The position numbers and the translations under genes are program-made. The notes under the pieces are model-generated. The model ran no database searches, was not told where the DNA came from, and saw nothing but the letters and a program-made list of their open reading frames with translations. From Mytilisepta virgata (lineage: Eukaryota > Mollusca > Bivalvia > Mytilida > Mytilidae): a stretch of DNA of 64,000 bases. The stretch covers positions 86,449,539 to 86,513,538 of the forward strand of contig CM051519.1 in assembly GCA_028015205.1 (NCBI GenBank), in the 5' to 3' direction. This document shows, piece after piece, positions 48,326-61,000 of this stretch (position 1 is its first letter; the number at the start of each line of letters is the position of its first letter).

Positions 48326-48854
48326 TTTAGTTCGTTTTTTTCTTTATATTTTAATGAATGTTTATAGAATACTTCAGATTTCAGAATTTGTATAATTATG
48401 TAAGTAGAAATGGTGAAAGCATTATACTCCTGTTTTTGTCTGTGTTGTAATACTGAGATGTGCCAATATCAAATCCCTTTATGCATAGATGTGTATAATT
48501 TTTTCCATTCAAATTTTGTTCTTTTGTTTTTTTTTTTCGTTTTGTTTTTTTTTTTTTTTCTTCAGTCTTTAATTTTTTAGTTAACATTATACAAAATGTA
48601 ATACTTTTCTGTTTTGATTTGAGTCAACAAAAAAAAAAACATAAAAATTAGGAAAATTGATATATATGTTATAATTATTACCTTTTAATGGATGATAAGC
48701 AGTTTATATATAAAACATGTAAAATTTGTATTTATTTATAAATCAATTTATTTATTTTTCACATAAATTGTACAAATATCATGTCTCAATATTTTGTAAC
48801 TTTTAAGAATGCTGTCATTAAATTTTTATATGCATGGAATGGGTTATTTTTCAG

Positions 48855-48950
48855 ATCAGGTTCTTTTTTGACAAGTTTAACGTCAATCGTGAAAAAATAC
48901 TAGAAAATATTAAGACAATGATCGGGAAAGAATCAACTTCAGAATCATGA
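48855..48950 (+). other. Possible isolated terminal exon (31 codons)
   Basis: After TTATTTTTCAG the frame reads FFFDKFNVNREKILENIKT and ends in TGA 32 codons on. An ATTAAA lies near 48983. No partner exon with matching phase was established, so this may be chance or a relic. Confidence 0.2.
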
Positions 48951-49422
48951 CTGGAACTCAAAAAAAGTATAATGTATTTACACATTAAAGCCTTTCTCTG
49001 GGTACACAAAGTAGTAATGGTACTAATGTTACCTTTTTTAATTATCCACCGGATTTTTAAAAAGGTTGAAATTTATTTATTATATTTCATTGAAACAACC
49101 TAGCATAGATGATAGACACACGACCCTGCACATAGATTTCGCTCTTCTCAGCATGATAAAAAGGGCTCTAGAAATGACTGCAATCTACAACTATGATGTT
49201 TAAATGTGTCCAACCTCGTTTCTTATGCGAATAAAAAGGGTTATTATTTACCAAAGTGGCATAGCTTGACACTTTCTAAAGGTGAGGCAAATATTTAAAA
49301 GGATAGCCCCCACCTCCCGACATTGTAATTTCTTAGATTTGAAAGATTTCAACAGATATGAAATTAGATATTCATAATCGGTATCCAACTCGTATCAGTG
49401 ATGAATCTTTAAACTTTCGTAC

Positions 49423-49447
49423 GGGGGGGGGGGGGGGGGGGGGGGGG
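49423..49447. repeat. Poly(G) run of 25 bases
   Basis: Uninterrupted G run preceded by CGTAC and followed by CGTT. Such runs are prone to length error and form G-quadruplexes. The open frame spanning it is an artefact. Confidence 0.9.
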
Positions 49448-50031
49448 CGTTCAGCATTTCCAAGAAATCGAGCTGTGTCGGTATACTATATTATATCTTT
49501 TATCTATTATATATTACAAATTTCTCCGTCGTGTTTTCAAAAGGTGGGGTTTTGGCTTTAGTTCCCCTTCTAGATTAAGCCAGGATAGCACTGTGTTTAA
49601 AATTGGTCTAGGAGTTTCAATGGAAACGATAAGATATACATTTACTAATAAACACTAATTATCTTTTTATTGGACAATTTTAAGTCGAGCAACTGCCTCA
49701 CTGCTTCAATGGACCCTACGCCGTTGTTACCGTGAGGGGAAATAGGCGAGTTTATATGGTAGGTTGTGTTACATCCTTATATCCTTAGTCTATGCAGGAA
49801 CTGTATATGAAGTTAGTATTATATGATCCCTGGTCTATGAGCAAACAAAACAAAAGTCAGCCATTTCAGAATTCAATTAATACAGCACCGATATATAGAC
49901 AAAATTCCTTCAGTAGAATCTAAAACGTCTTATTCTCAGAATGTTCTCTATAAAAAAAAACCAAAAAACAGACAGCTCAAAGTATTAAATATGCGAAGTA
50001 TTTCGTCCTATATAAAAGTCATACTTATACA

Positions 50032-50385
50032 CAATCTAATTAAAAACCGATCTCTCATCGCTCCCGTTTTCTGATATGTCGCGTGGAAGATCTAACGAAA
50101 TCCGCTTTGAGGTCACATGTGAGTGAACTGGAACTTATGAATTTATAATGACATGCAAATGAGTTGACTTCCTATCAGTAAGCCAATCAAAAAAGTTTAT
50201 GAATTGTGGGGACTGACGATTTCTTCGTAATCAACTTACAAGATCGCGTAAGCCGCAATTTCATTGGTCGAACAGGACACACCTACGAGGTCACTCACAT
50301 GTGACCTCAAAGCGGGTTTCGTTAGATCTCCCACGCGACATATCAGAAAACGGGAGCGATGAGAGATCGGTTTTTAATTAGATTG
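50032..50385. mobile_element. Foldback MITE with about 98-bp arms and 9-bp target duplication (Mutator-like)
   Basis: The arms 50032-50129 and about 50288-50385 are near-identical inverted repeats (CAATCTAATTAAAAACCG...; CGTTTTCTGATATGTCGCG). Exact ACTTATACA duplications flank it at 50023-50031 and 50386-50394. Long inverted arms with a 9-bp duplication are typical of Mutator-like elements. The centre is about 150 bases and non-coding, so it is non-autonomous. Few arm differences indicate a recent insertion. Confidence 0.85.
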
Positions 50386-51235
50386 ACTTATACACACGGG
50401 AGCCAATTAAAACGCCAACACTAAATATACAATGTGCTTTTTGGAACATTTACAAATATGATGTTGCGAGTTTAATCAGTTCTTGTGCAAAATTTAGAAA
50501 TATTTCCAATCATCATACAAATAATATGTATGACATGTAAAAGTTCTGGCATATTGGAATAAAATTTCAGTTTCTTTTTGTATTTTGTGAAATTAATAAA
50601 ATACAAACTAAAAAATGTGGTGAACAAAGCATCTGAATATCATATGTAATCAGGTAATCAAATATTAACAGGAGATATTAGCGTCCACCATTGTAAAAAT
50701 TCATACAAATTCCTGTAGTTTTTCACAATGAAAAAGTATGATGTCACAATTAAAAAAAAAAGCAATTGTTTTACAAATGTCATATGAAGTCAAGCGGAGC
50801 TGAAAATTGGGGTCAAGTGTAGCTAGCTGACGTTCTGCTGTCGATACTTCTATCATCAGTCTCATGATCGATCTATGAAAGTAACCAATCAGAAGGACTC
50901 GGTACATTGCAAACTCGGCCCATATTTAATAAATGCGCGCATCAAAGTTAAATGTTTATTAAACAAAATGAATAAACACAAAATCTTATTGGTATGTTTA
51001 TGAATGCAATCAAACAATACATAAATATGTGCGCTTTTAAACAGTTCTTTGTAATCATGAATAATATTCCTGTTAAATATTGTCCCATGGGATTAAATTT
51101 CTCAAAAATATTATCCCGTATGATATTTTTATAATAGGAAATGGAAAATATCTATATAGAAATAATATCTAGCTCACATATTTTTTTATCCCTTGTGTGG
51201 ATAAAATATCGCTAAAAAAATCTCGTAGGATAAAA

Positions 51236-51345
51236 TGAGGGGGTGGAAAGGGTATTGGGAGACAGGGAGAAAGGGGGCGGGAGAAAGGAGAGAGGGGGCG
51301 GGAGAAAGGAGAGAAAGGGCGGGAGAAAGGAGGGAGAACTATCAA
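51236..51345. repeat. G-rich 20-bp tandem array, copy 1
   Basis: GGGGGCGGGAGAAAGGAGAG-type units repeat about four times, next to AAAATGAGGGGGTGGAAAGG. G-runs give quadruplex potential. The minus-strand frame rich in PFSRPLSP is a translation of the array. Confidence 0.8.
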
Positions 51346-51526
51346 AGGGAGACGAACTTTTATGTTGAAAAAAAATAAAGAGGTAAAAAAACGAAAATAC
51401 TGGATACTAAATGTTCTAATAAATGGACAAATCTTTGAAAAAAGGCAACATTTATATTTCCCAAACCATTTTTGCCATTTCCGATCATTTCTAGAAATCA
51501 TCCTTTCAAAACGGAATTATCTCTCC

Positions 51527-53340
51527 GTTACGTTTTCCTATTGCCATCACTTGGCGTCCGCCGTCGTCGTCGTCGTCCGTCGTCGTCGTCGTTAACAATT
51601 ATACAAAACTCTTCTCCTCTCAAACTACTTGACTAATTAGAACCAAACTTGGTATGAATGTTCCTTGGGGTACCCTGCATAGAACTGATGTAGAGATTTT
51701 TGATTCGTCGAAAAACATAGCCGCTGTTACTAAAAATAGAACATAGGGGTCAAACAACAGTTTTTTGCAAATATCTCAAAAATCATTAGGTTACGGCAAA
51801 TTCTGCAAGTTGAAAGTGTTCAGCATGATAAGAGCTACCTGTGTGCTGATTTTCGTAAAAATCTGTCAGCTGATGTTAGAGTTATTGCCCTTTTTTGACA
51901 TTTTTGGCTTTTTTTTATGTTATTATTTCAAAAATCTTCTTCTCTGAAACTACTATTCAAAATCAAATGAAACTTGGTAAGATTGTTCCTTAGGGTATCC
52001 TGCAAAAAGTTAATGCTTGGATTTTTGATTGGTCAAAAAACACGTCCGCCCTTACTAAAAATAGAACATAGGGGTCAAAATGCTGTTTTTTGCTATGTTT
52101 TCCTGAAGTATAGAAAGAAAATGAAGATGAAAGCTACTTTCAAGGTAAACATGGTATCCCGAGTTGAATGGTGATGATGAAAGTTTGTTTTGGACGGCCA
52201 TTTTTAAAATGGCTGCCATTTTCCCGCCATTTTTTACACTTGCTCAGATTTCAACAATATTTGGTTTTTAAAGTAAACATGGTATCCTTAGTGAATGGTG
52301 ATGATTAGATTTTTTGTATGGAACATCTAAGGAAGGTCCTTTAGGAAATTTGCATAAATCTTCCCGGTCCGTGAAACAAAATGGCCGTCATGAGCATTTA
52401 CATGTTCTGATTGGTCGAAATTTAAAAGTTCTTCTCCTTTGAAACCGTAAAGCCAAATGAACTGATTTTTGGTATGGATGATCTATGGAAGGTCCTTTAC
52501 AAAGTTTGCATAACTCATCATGGTCCGTGAAACAAAATGGCCGCCATGAGCATTTACATGTTCTGACTGGTTGAAATGTAAAACTTACAAACCGTTAAGC
52601 CAAATGAACTGATTTTTGATATAGAACATCTATGGAAGGTCCTTTAGGAAATTTGCATAAATCTTCCCGGTCCGTGAAACAAAATGGCCGTCATGAGCAT
52701 TTACATGTTCTGATTGGTCGAAATTTAAAAGTTCTTCTCCTCTGAAACCGTAAAGCCAAATGAACTGATTTTTGGTATGGATGATCTATGGAAGGTCCTT
52801 TACAAAATTTGCATGAATCAGCCTGGTCCGTGAAACAAATGGCTGCCATGAGCATTTACATGTTCTGATTGGTCAAAATTTTAAACTTCTTCTCCTCTGA
52901 AACCTTAAAGCCAAATGAACTGATTTTTGGTATGGAGCTTCTATGGAAGGTCCTTTAGGAAGTTTGCATAAATCTTCCTGGTCCGTGAAACAGAATGGCC
53001 GTCATGAGCATTTACATGTTCTGATTGGTCGAAATTTAAAAGTTCTTCTCCTTTGAAACCGTAAAGCCAAATGAACTGATTTTTGGTATGGAGCATCTAT
53101 GGAAGGTCCTTTACAAACTTTGCATAAATCTTTCTAGTCCGTGAAACAAAATTGCCACCAGAAACCTTTATATGTTCTGATCGGTCAAAATTTAAAACTT
53201 CTCCCCTGAAACCGTTTTGCCTATGAACTTATACTTGGTATGAAGCATTTATAGAAGATCATTTACAAAGTTTCCAGAAATCAATCTAGTCTGTCAAATC
53301 AAAAGTTTGTGACTGCCAGGTGAGCCCACTGAGCCTCTTG
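51527..53340. mobile_element. Family-1 minisatellite-bearing repeat, copy d
   Basis: The start lacks the 5' hairpin but has the family leader (CATCACTTGGCGTCCG, CGTCGTCGTCGTC, GTTAAC). About six interior units of about 155 bases carry GGTCCTTTAGGAAATTTGC, CCGTGAAACAAAATGGCCG and TGAGCATTTACATGTTCTG. The 3' end is CCAGGTGAGC, CACTGAGCCTCTTGTT, with a weak hairpin and CTTG instead of CTAG. It abuts copy e directly. Confidence 0.55.
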
Positions 53341-53342
53341 TT

Positions 53343-54987
53343 AGCTCACCTCACCCAAAGGGTCAAGTGGGCTATTCTCATCACTTGGCGTCCGTCGTTG
53401 TCCATCGTCTGTCGTCCGTCGTCTGTCGTCCGTCGTCCGTCGTCGTCCGTTAACTTTTACAAAAATCTTCTCCTCTGAAACTACTGGGCCAAATTGAACC
53501 AAACTTGGCGGCACAAGCATCGTTAGGGTATCTAGTTTAAAAATTGTGTCCGATGACCCCGCCTGCCAACCAACATGGCCGACATGGCTAAAAATAGAAC
53601 ATAGGGGTAAACTGCAGTTTTTGTCTTATATCTCAAAAACTAAAGCAATTAGAGAAAAACTGACATAGGGTCAAAATGTTCATCAGATCAAGATCTACCT
53701 GTCAGACGAATCGGTCAACTCTTTGTTGGGTTATTGCCCCTGAATTGTTAATTTTAAGGAAATTTTGCAGTTTTGGGTTATTATCTTGAATATTACTATA
53801 GATAAAGAAAAATTGTAAACAGCAAAAATGTTCAACAAAATAAGATCTACAAATAAGTCAACATGACCTAAATCATTGATTGACCCCTTATAGGAGTTTT
53901 TGCCCTTTAAAGACGGCATCCAGCATAAATTTCTTTTAAAGATCTTTTCCTCTCAAACCACTGGGCCAATTGAGACCAAACTTTGGTGGAATGGTCATTG
54001 GGTGGCCCCCTTCTAAAATTGTGTCTGGCATCCCCGACTTCCAACCGACATGGCTGCTGTTACTAAAAATAGAAAAAGGGGGTTGAATTTCAAAAATCTT
54101 CTTATATGAAACTACAAGGCCAGTTGGAACCAAAGTTGGCAGTAATGGTTCTTTGGAGGTTCTCTTTCAGAAATATGTCCAATGACCTGGACTGTTAACC
54201 AAGATGGCCGCCACAGCCGAACTTAGTTAAACATAGGGCCCTATGGGAAAATTCATTGAAAAATCTTCTTGTCTTAAACCAGTTGACATATTGGAGCAGG
54301 ACTTGGCAGCATTGGTCCTTAATAGGAGGCCCTTTTTCAGAAATGTGTCTGATTTCGTAGACTGTGAACCAAGATGGCCGCCACAGCAGAACTTAGTTTA
54401 ACATAGGACCCAATGGGAAATTCACTCAAAAATCTTCTTGTCTGAAACCACTAAGCCAATTAGAATTAGACTTGGTAGCAATGGTCCTTAGATGGTCCTC
54501 TTTCAGAATTTTATGCGATGACCCAGACTGTCAACCAAGATGGCCGCCACACCCGAACTTAGTTTAACATAGGGCCCTAAGGAAAAATTAATTGAAAAAT
54601 CTTCTTGTCTGAAACCACTTGACATATTGGAGCCAGACTTGGCAGCATTGGTCCTTAGGAGGTCCTCTTTCAGAAATGTGTCCAATCACCCGGTTTGTCA
54701 ACAAGGTGGCTGCCACACCAAACTTTGTTAAATATTGGACCCTATAGGAAAATTCATTTCAAATTCTTCTTGTATGAAACCGCTTAGCCAGTTGGAACAA
54801 GACTTAGCAGAAATGGTGCTTAGATGGTTCTCTTTTAGAAATGTATCCGTTGAAATCCGTTGAAATTAGTTTAACATAGAATCCTATAGAAAACCAGCCA
54901 AATTGACTGCAACACGTAAATTTTTAGGTCTGCTCAAGGTGAAAAGTTAAATCCAGGTGAGCGATTCAGGCTCTTGAGAGCCTCTAG
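53343..54987. mobile_element. Family-1 minisatellite-bearing repeat, copy e, both ends present
   Basis: The 5' hairpin is imperfect (AGCTCACCTCACCC-AAA-GGGTCAAGTGGGCT). A TCGTCCG-rich microsatellite follows. Interior units resemble those of copy c (AACCAAGATGGCCGCCAC, AACATAGGxCCCTATGGG). The 3' end is CCAGGTGAGCGATTCA, hairpin GGCTCT-TG-AGAGCC, T-CTAG-T. Confidence 0.6.
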
Positions 54988-56016
54988 TTAAAATGCCCCC
55001 ATCATTTCAGGTTTGCCTTCACATGTGGGTATCTGTTTCCTCTAAGTATTTGGCGATCTTCTACAAATTTAAAAAGAAGGGATGCTGACAATGTCAGAGA
55101 GATACACTCCCTCCTCTAAACAATATTACATGTACTTAACGCGTTTTCCAGGTCACCTTAAAATATTTACGTTATCCACATGACCATACAAAGTAAGGTG
55201 TTCTCGAGGACAGGGAAAAATAGAGATGACACAATAAAAAACTATGTCTAATTTCATGATCCTCATACATGACCATACATATCAAAAATGAGTTTCTTGA
55301 CATTGGGGCATGCACAATGCACCATTGACAACATTCCAACATTGTGTATTAATTTGCGTACGAGTCGGAGGCAGGCCTTGTTCGTACAATCAGTATATGC
55401 TTTAATAAAGACCTATGCCACCTATATATGGTCATATATTAATTCAAATTTGTATTAAAATCGATTGATCTGAAAAAAGACGGTTGTTAAGGTGGGAGAT
55501 GGAAGCAGAGGGGCGGGAGAAAGGAGAGAGGGGGCGGGAGAAAGGAGAGAGGGGGCGGGAGAAAGGAGACGAGGGGCGGGAGAAAGGAGAAAGGTACCCC
55601 CCTTTCCACCCCCTCATAAAATGTACATGAAAAAGTATTATATGAGCCATAGATAACAAGAAAAATAAATGGAAATGGTGAGCTGTCAAAATATTATCTA
55701 ATTAAAATTTCAATGATAATTCTGCATTGCTTTCTTCTCAGTGTTTTTACCACTTTTATCAACTCGAATATGTGGTTCTCCAATTATTGGAGGAACTTAC
55801 AGAAGAAGAACATCGGATATGTGCGTTTTTCGCTCCCCTTTCTATCTCGGAACGATAGGAGATAACCGTAAAAGAGGTTTTATTGCAATGTTCCAAAGGT
55901 AGTATTATACAATTGTCATTATTTTTCAGTTGGATTTATGTTACAGAGTAGGAATTTGTACCTGAATGTCATGCACAATCTTCCTTTTATTTGGTTTTTA
56001 GACCCAAATATGTACA
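54988..56016. other. Intergenic stretch with second G-rich array
   Basis: 55500-55600 holds another array of GGGGGCGGGAGAAAGGAGAG units, then CCCCTTTCCACCCCCTCAT, which is the inverted form of the edge at 51236. The rest has no supported gene. Confidence 0.5.
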
Positions 56017-56292
56017 GCCATTTCGGGTAATTCTCTGGGGGTAATTCTGCGCAACGCCTATTCGGTAAGATCTTCAGTTAACGCTAGGTGCAGCACTGGT
56101 GGGAAACAGCGATCGTAAACATTATATCTGGTATCCAAATCGTCTATAGATAGGTGATAAATAGTTTTTTACACAGTTTTTAAATAACTTTCGGAAATAC
56201 AGCTCTGCCTTCCGTTAGTCTGTTAGTTGAACATCCTATATAACATTAAAATGATTTGAATGCACCGAACTATCCAACAGCATAGTATATAT
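56017..56292. repeat. Dispersed repeat, copy B, with a Tc1-type MITE relative inside
   Basis: The outer blocks (TTTCGGGTAATTCT, GCGCAACGCCTATTCGG; TGATTTGAATGCACCGAAC) are the reverse complement of 1487-1610. The inner 56080-56225 resembles the 46811 MITE, suggesting an old insertion inside the repeat. Confidence 0.5.
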
Positions 56293-56841
56293 GAAAAGAA
56301 TTATCGATATAAAAGTTGTGTCGATTCAGGGAATTTAACAATTTCATCCAGAATATATTTTTTTCCTTGGATACCCATAGCAGCGAAAACGATTTTTTTT
56401 TTTTCAAAATATTGTGGAAAATAGAAAACAGAATGTGTCAAAGAGACAACCCGACCAAAGAGCAGAAAACAGCTCAAGGCTACCAATGGGTCTTCAACGC
56501 AGTGAGAAAATCCCGCACTCGGAGGTGGGCTTCAGCTCGCCCTTAAACAATAATGCATACTAGTTCAGTGAAATGGACAGCACACTAAACTCCGAAACAT
56601 ACAAATGAACAAAAATTATGTAATGAGCTTAAATTGATTGTCAAATATCCTCTCTTTCATCATAAATCCGCTTCGTAGTCAGAAATAATTATTATCAGCA
56701 ATTTTTACCCATGAGTTTTAAACATTTGAGAAATTGAAAGTTGTATTTTCCGAAACTAAGCTAGAAATAAAATATGTAATTGTATAGTGGAACCTTAAAG
56801 AGTACATTTTGCCTCTTATTTTAATAATGGTCCATTTTATT

Positions 56842-57467
56842 AGCACACCTGGCCAAAGGACATGTGAGCTTTTGTCATCACTTGGCGTCCGTCGCCCATC
56901 CGTTAACTTTTCAAATTTTAATGTTTTCCTCTGAAACCACAGGCCAGATGGAATTAAATTTGGTATGAAGCATCTATGTAAGGTCCTTTATATAGTTTGC
57001 TCATTTCGTCCTGATCAGACAACAAACATGGCCACCATGTGCAATTGTTGTTTCTGATTGGCTGAGTTTCAAAAATCTTCAGCTGCTAGGCCAAATGGAA
57101 CAAAATTTGACAGGAAGCATATATTTATAGACTCTCCTCATCTTGTCCCGATCGGACTACAAATATGGCTGCCATGGCTGTTCTTGTTTCTGATTGGCTG
57201 ATATATATATAAAAATCTCCTCTGAAATCACTTGGCCAAATGGAACGAAACTTGACAGGAATCATCTATGGGAGGCTCTTTACAAATTTTCATTTCTTCC
57301 CGATCGGGTAACAAACATGGCCGTCATGCGCACTTCTTGTTTCTCATTGGTTAATTAAACAAGAAATTTTTATCTCTGGAACTGCTTGCCCAAATAAAAC
57401 GAAACTTGACAGGAAGCATCTATGGGAGGTTCTTTACAAAATATCATGATTTCGTCTGAGCCTCTAG
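56842..57467. mobile_element. Family-1 repeat, copy f
   Basis: The 5' hairpin-like start is AGCACACCTGGCCAAAGGAC-ATGTGAGCT, followed by TCATCACTTGGCGTCCG. Four interior units carry TTTCTGATTGG and AACTTGACAGGAA. The 3' end is degraded to CTGAGCCTCTAG-T, without the CCAGGTGAGC arm. It appears to have inserted into the older repeat also present at 11778-12514. Confidence 0.5.
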
Positions 57468-57683
57468 TTTTCTTAGTATGGTGACAATTTTTTTTATTGT
57501 TACCAACTTACTGGTGTTATGATTCTCTTGATTAAATTTGCAAGTCTTTGAATTGATAGAAAATCAAATGAAAATATTTTTCAACAATATATGTCTCTTT
57601 GCATATAAAATGGATAGTGGAGAGTGTTAGGTTTTGTTTTTTTTCACTTTTTATACTGCATATAAACCATACTCCTGCTCTGA

Positions 57684-57750
57684 GAGCCGCCTCGGTGCTC
57701 TCGTGGTAGTATCCTTGCCTTGAATGTGGAAGGTCGTTGGTCCGATTTTG
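57684..57750 (+). mobile_element. tRNA-like SINE head only
   Basis: CCTCGGTGCTCTCGTGGTAG and GGAAGGTCGTTGGTCCGAT match the head of the SINE at 35036. No body follows. The B-box is mutated and no acceptor stem is seen, so it is not a tRNA gene. Confidence 0.5.
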
Positions 57751-58005
57751 AAAAATTATTTAAAATGGCCAGGTAGAACACTTGATTGGCCGTGTTCAGT
57801 TCAGCTGTCTGGAAGCATTAAACATTTTTGAATTGAACCAATTAGAGAGAGTAATCTACCCTTTTTTGGTGACTTGGATGTTCATCCCTGTTCCTTTTAC
57901 ACAGAGGTGATACACTTGTTTTTTATTTTTTGTATTATTGTCAATATTGCCATTTATGATCAAAATTTGTTTTGCCATATTTGGTAGACATGTATATGTT
58001 TTGTT

Positions 58006-61000
58006 ATGGGAGTGACAAAGTTGTGGAGTATACTGTTCGATGCTTGTGAGAAAGATACAGATGTCACAAGTCTACATCACCAGACTGTTGCAGTGGATTT
58101 GAGTTCATGGATTTGTGAATTAAAGAAAGTGCAAATATCACAGAAGATTCCACACTTATACATAAAGTAAATTTTTTTTTCATTGTGTACATGATTTGTC
58201 AGATATTATGAACTTTACAATTTCATTGCTTTTACAGTTTTTGTTTGGTGCCTATCTTCAGATTTACAATTATTAATAATATGAAAATTGAAATATCAAG
58301 ATTTTTATAAAAACACCATCTGTTTATCATGTTTATTATAATGTTTTTGCTTAAAAAAAACTGGTACTATAATTTTGATTTGAAAGGTTTGTAAAAAGAT
58401 AAAAAATATCCAAAAAAAAACTATTGAAATTCTATTTTATATGGTTTGGTTAACTTTTGGATAAGGTAGAATTATGAGGTCTGTAGCCATTATAAAAATT
58501 TCCACAAACAATATAAATGCAGTAGTCTATTCCATGTATTTGTTGTATTCTGTTTTTGCCCCATCAAAAAATGTTATATATAGAGTCTGGAAGTTTGAAT
58601 GTCCCATTTTTATTGATTCAGAACATCCTATTTAGACCTAAAAGTAAATATTTCATAAAATTTCTGGATATCAGAGCTGATTGTTTTTTCCCTTTAAAAC
58701 TGAATTCCACTTTTCAAAGTCAAGATTTGTCTGTTAGGATCCTGTATTATACATTTACATAAATGATTGCAGAAGTTTTGTTTCTGACCTTTTTCTCGAT
58801 TTTCAATTTCATGTCTGGGGTATTCAATAGACTAGCGAATTTTAGTAGTTTCAGTGGATAAAATATATTTCATAAATTAATGCGATATTTCTACTAATGC
58901 AAAAACTGACAGTATGAAGATTGCAATAAGTAACCCTCACATTTTAATTTTATGCTTGTAATATTCTGTTGCTACATGTACAGAAATCACATTAATGTCA
59001 GTTGATTAAGATTTACATTAATAAGCAGACACTGTTTAAGACATTGACACAATAATTTCCAAACTTACAGTATATTAACATATACAATGAGCTTCAATTA
59101 ATGAAGCAATTATTTTGTACATATATTTTTTGCAATAATAAAATCAACCTTGTAATCTCTGAAATTTATATTCCAGGAATTTATTTCACAGAACAACATA
59201 CTTACTGAAGAATGGTATAAAATTAGTGTTTGTAGAAGACGGAACTGCTCCAGATATAAAGAAAGCTGCCTTGTCAAAGAGAAGTAGTGGTGTAGAGAAA
59301 ACTGTTGATAGGATTGGCCTCAAAAAACTATCTCAACAAGTAATTTGTCAATACAGTGACTTAGACACATTTATAGGTTAAAGAATCTAAAGTCATTGTG
59401 AAAATGTCAAACAAATAAACCACAGGGTTTTTTTGTTGTTTAAGAATCTAGATAAATATATTACAGTTTCATAGGATGATCTAAATATTTTAAATTATTA
59501 GAATAATATTTTCCTTGTTATTGTGAAATAAATTCATATATGTACATGTACCAAATTCCTGTCATACAATGAATATTTGTGGATTAATCTCCTTCATGTA
59601 TGTTTGTTAACCTAGCGATAATTTGGAAAGCTATAATAAATAACCAAAGTATTATAAGGCAATAGGAATATTGCCTTGAAAGTGATGCTGAAGCATATAT
59701 TTTACTTGGTTTTTCTTTTTCTCACTTATAACATGTATGCTTTTTATATAAAAAAAAAACTGATAATTTTTTGCTTTTCTCATTACCATATAACATATTG
59801 TAAGTTCTAAATTAATAATTGATATATCTTCACAGTGTAGAGAGTTGCTTACACATCTGGGCATACCATGTATAGAAAGTCATGGAGAAGCTGAGGCTTT
59901 GTGTGCAAAACTGAACAGTGAAGGGGTTGGTATATGTATTTTATATTTAACATTAATTGCCATATTAATTTTATAATATTTCATTCAAAAATGAATCACA
60001 CAACATGATAAGCTTAAAATTGCCCTAAATTATTCTCACCAAACAGCAAAAATCTTATATAACATAAGATTTGGAACATATTTGTAAATGTGATCAATAA
60101 GGAGACCAGAAATTGTCTTTAATTCAAATAATATGCCAAAAAGATAATTTGATGTTGCTGGTCACCTGTTTTGCCAAAGCCAACTCTCGTAAGATTGCAC
60201 ATCTACACATTATATATAACCATTTAGTAGCTTAATTTAAACCTCTATGTGCACAATACCTATAGATAATATAAGTTTGAAAGAGACCATTGCTACTTGC
60301 TTGATATGTAAGAAAATTATGATGGACAGAGAAATGGACAAATAGATGACAGTATTATCAGTATCCAATAAAGTTTATTCTAATATGAAGAGATAAGAAT
60401 TGGAATACTAATTGTTTAATTTTCCTTACTTCAATTCAAAAGTATTAATAATTATTTTAAAAATTTCACTGACAAGGTGAAACTTACTGAAGCTACTAAT
60501 ACCCAGATTGTGTGTAGATTGTAGATGCTGTTCTAACGTCAGATGGAGACACGTTATTGTATGGTGCTAAGAAAGTTTACAGAAATCTGAAATTAGATGT
60601 AAGTTCATACATTTTTGACATATTAAATATATATTGAAAACTATTCCAATTTTTCAAGGTAGCAATACACATTTTTCATCTGAAAAAGACAAGGTACAAA
60701 TATTGGTCGGCTTGGTTGATGTTCACTACAGCTAGCTGGTAGAGCAGACACAAAAGGAGCTCCAAACAGAAATGAAGGAAAATATAGTTTGTTGTCAATT
60801 AGGCCATTTATTTTTAATTAGTTGGTTTACGGATCTGCCGACCCGATTTTCGCGATTTGAAGAAAAAAAATAAAAGAAAATGTTGGTTTTTTATTACCAC
60901 CGACCCTCTGAAATCAGCCATCCCAAAAATAAAAATAATTAAAAATCCTTTTTGCATCAAAATTTCATAAAAGATTATATTCTAATTCGTCTAAAAATAT

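Noticed and set aside
49358..49561. ORF with poly-Gly
   Set aside because: It is created by the 25-base G run.
51169..51501. Protein rich in PFSRPLSP on the minus strand
   Set aside because: It is a translation of the G-rich tandem array; the same pattern appears at 55444-55689.
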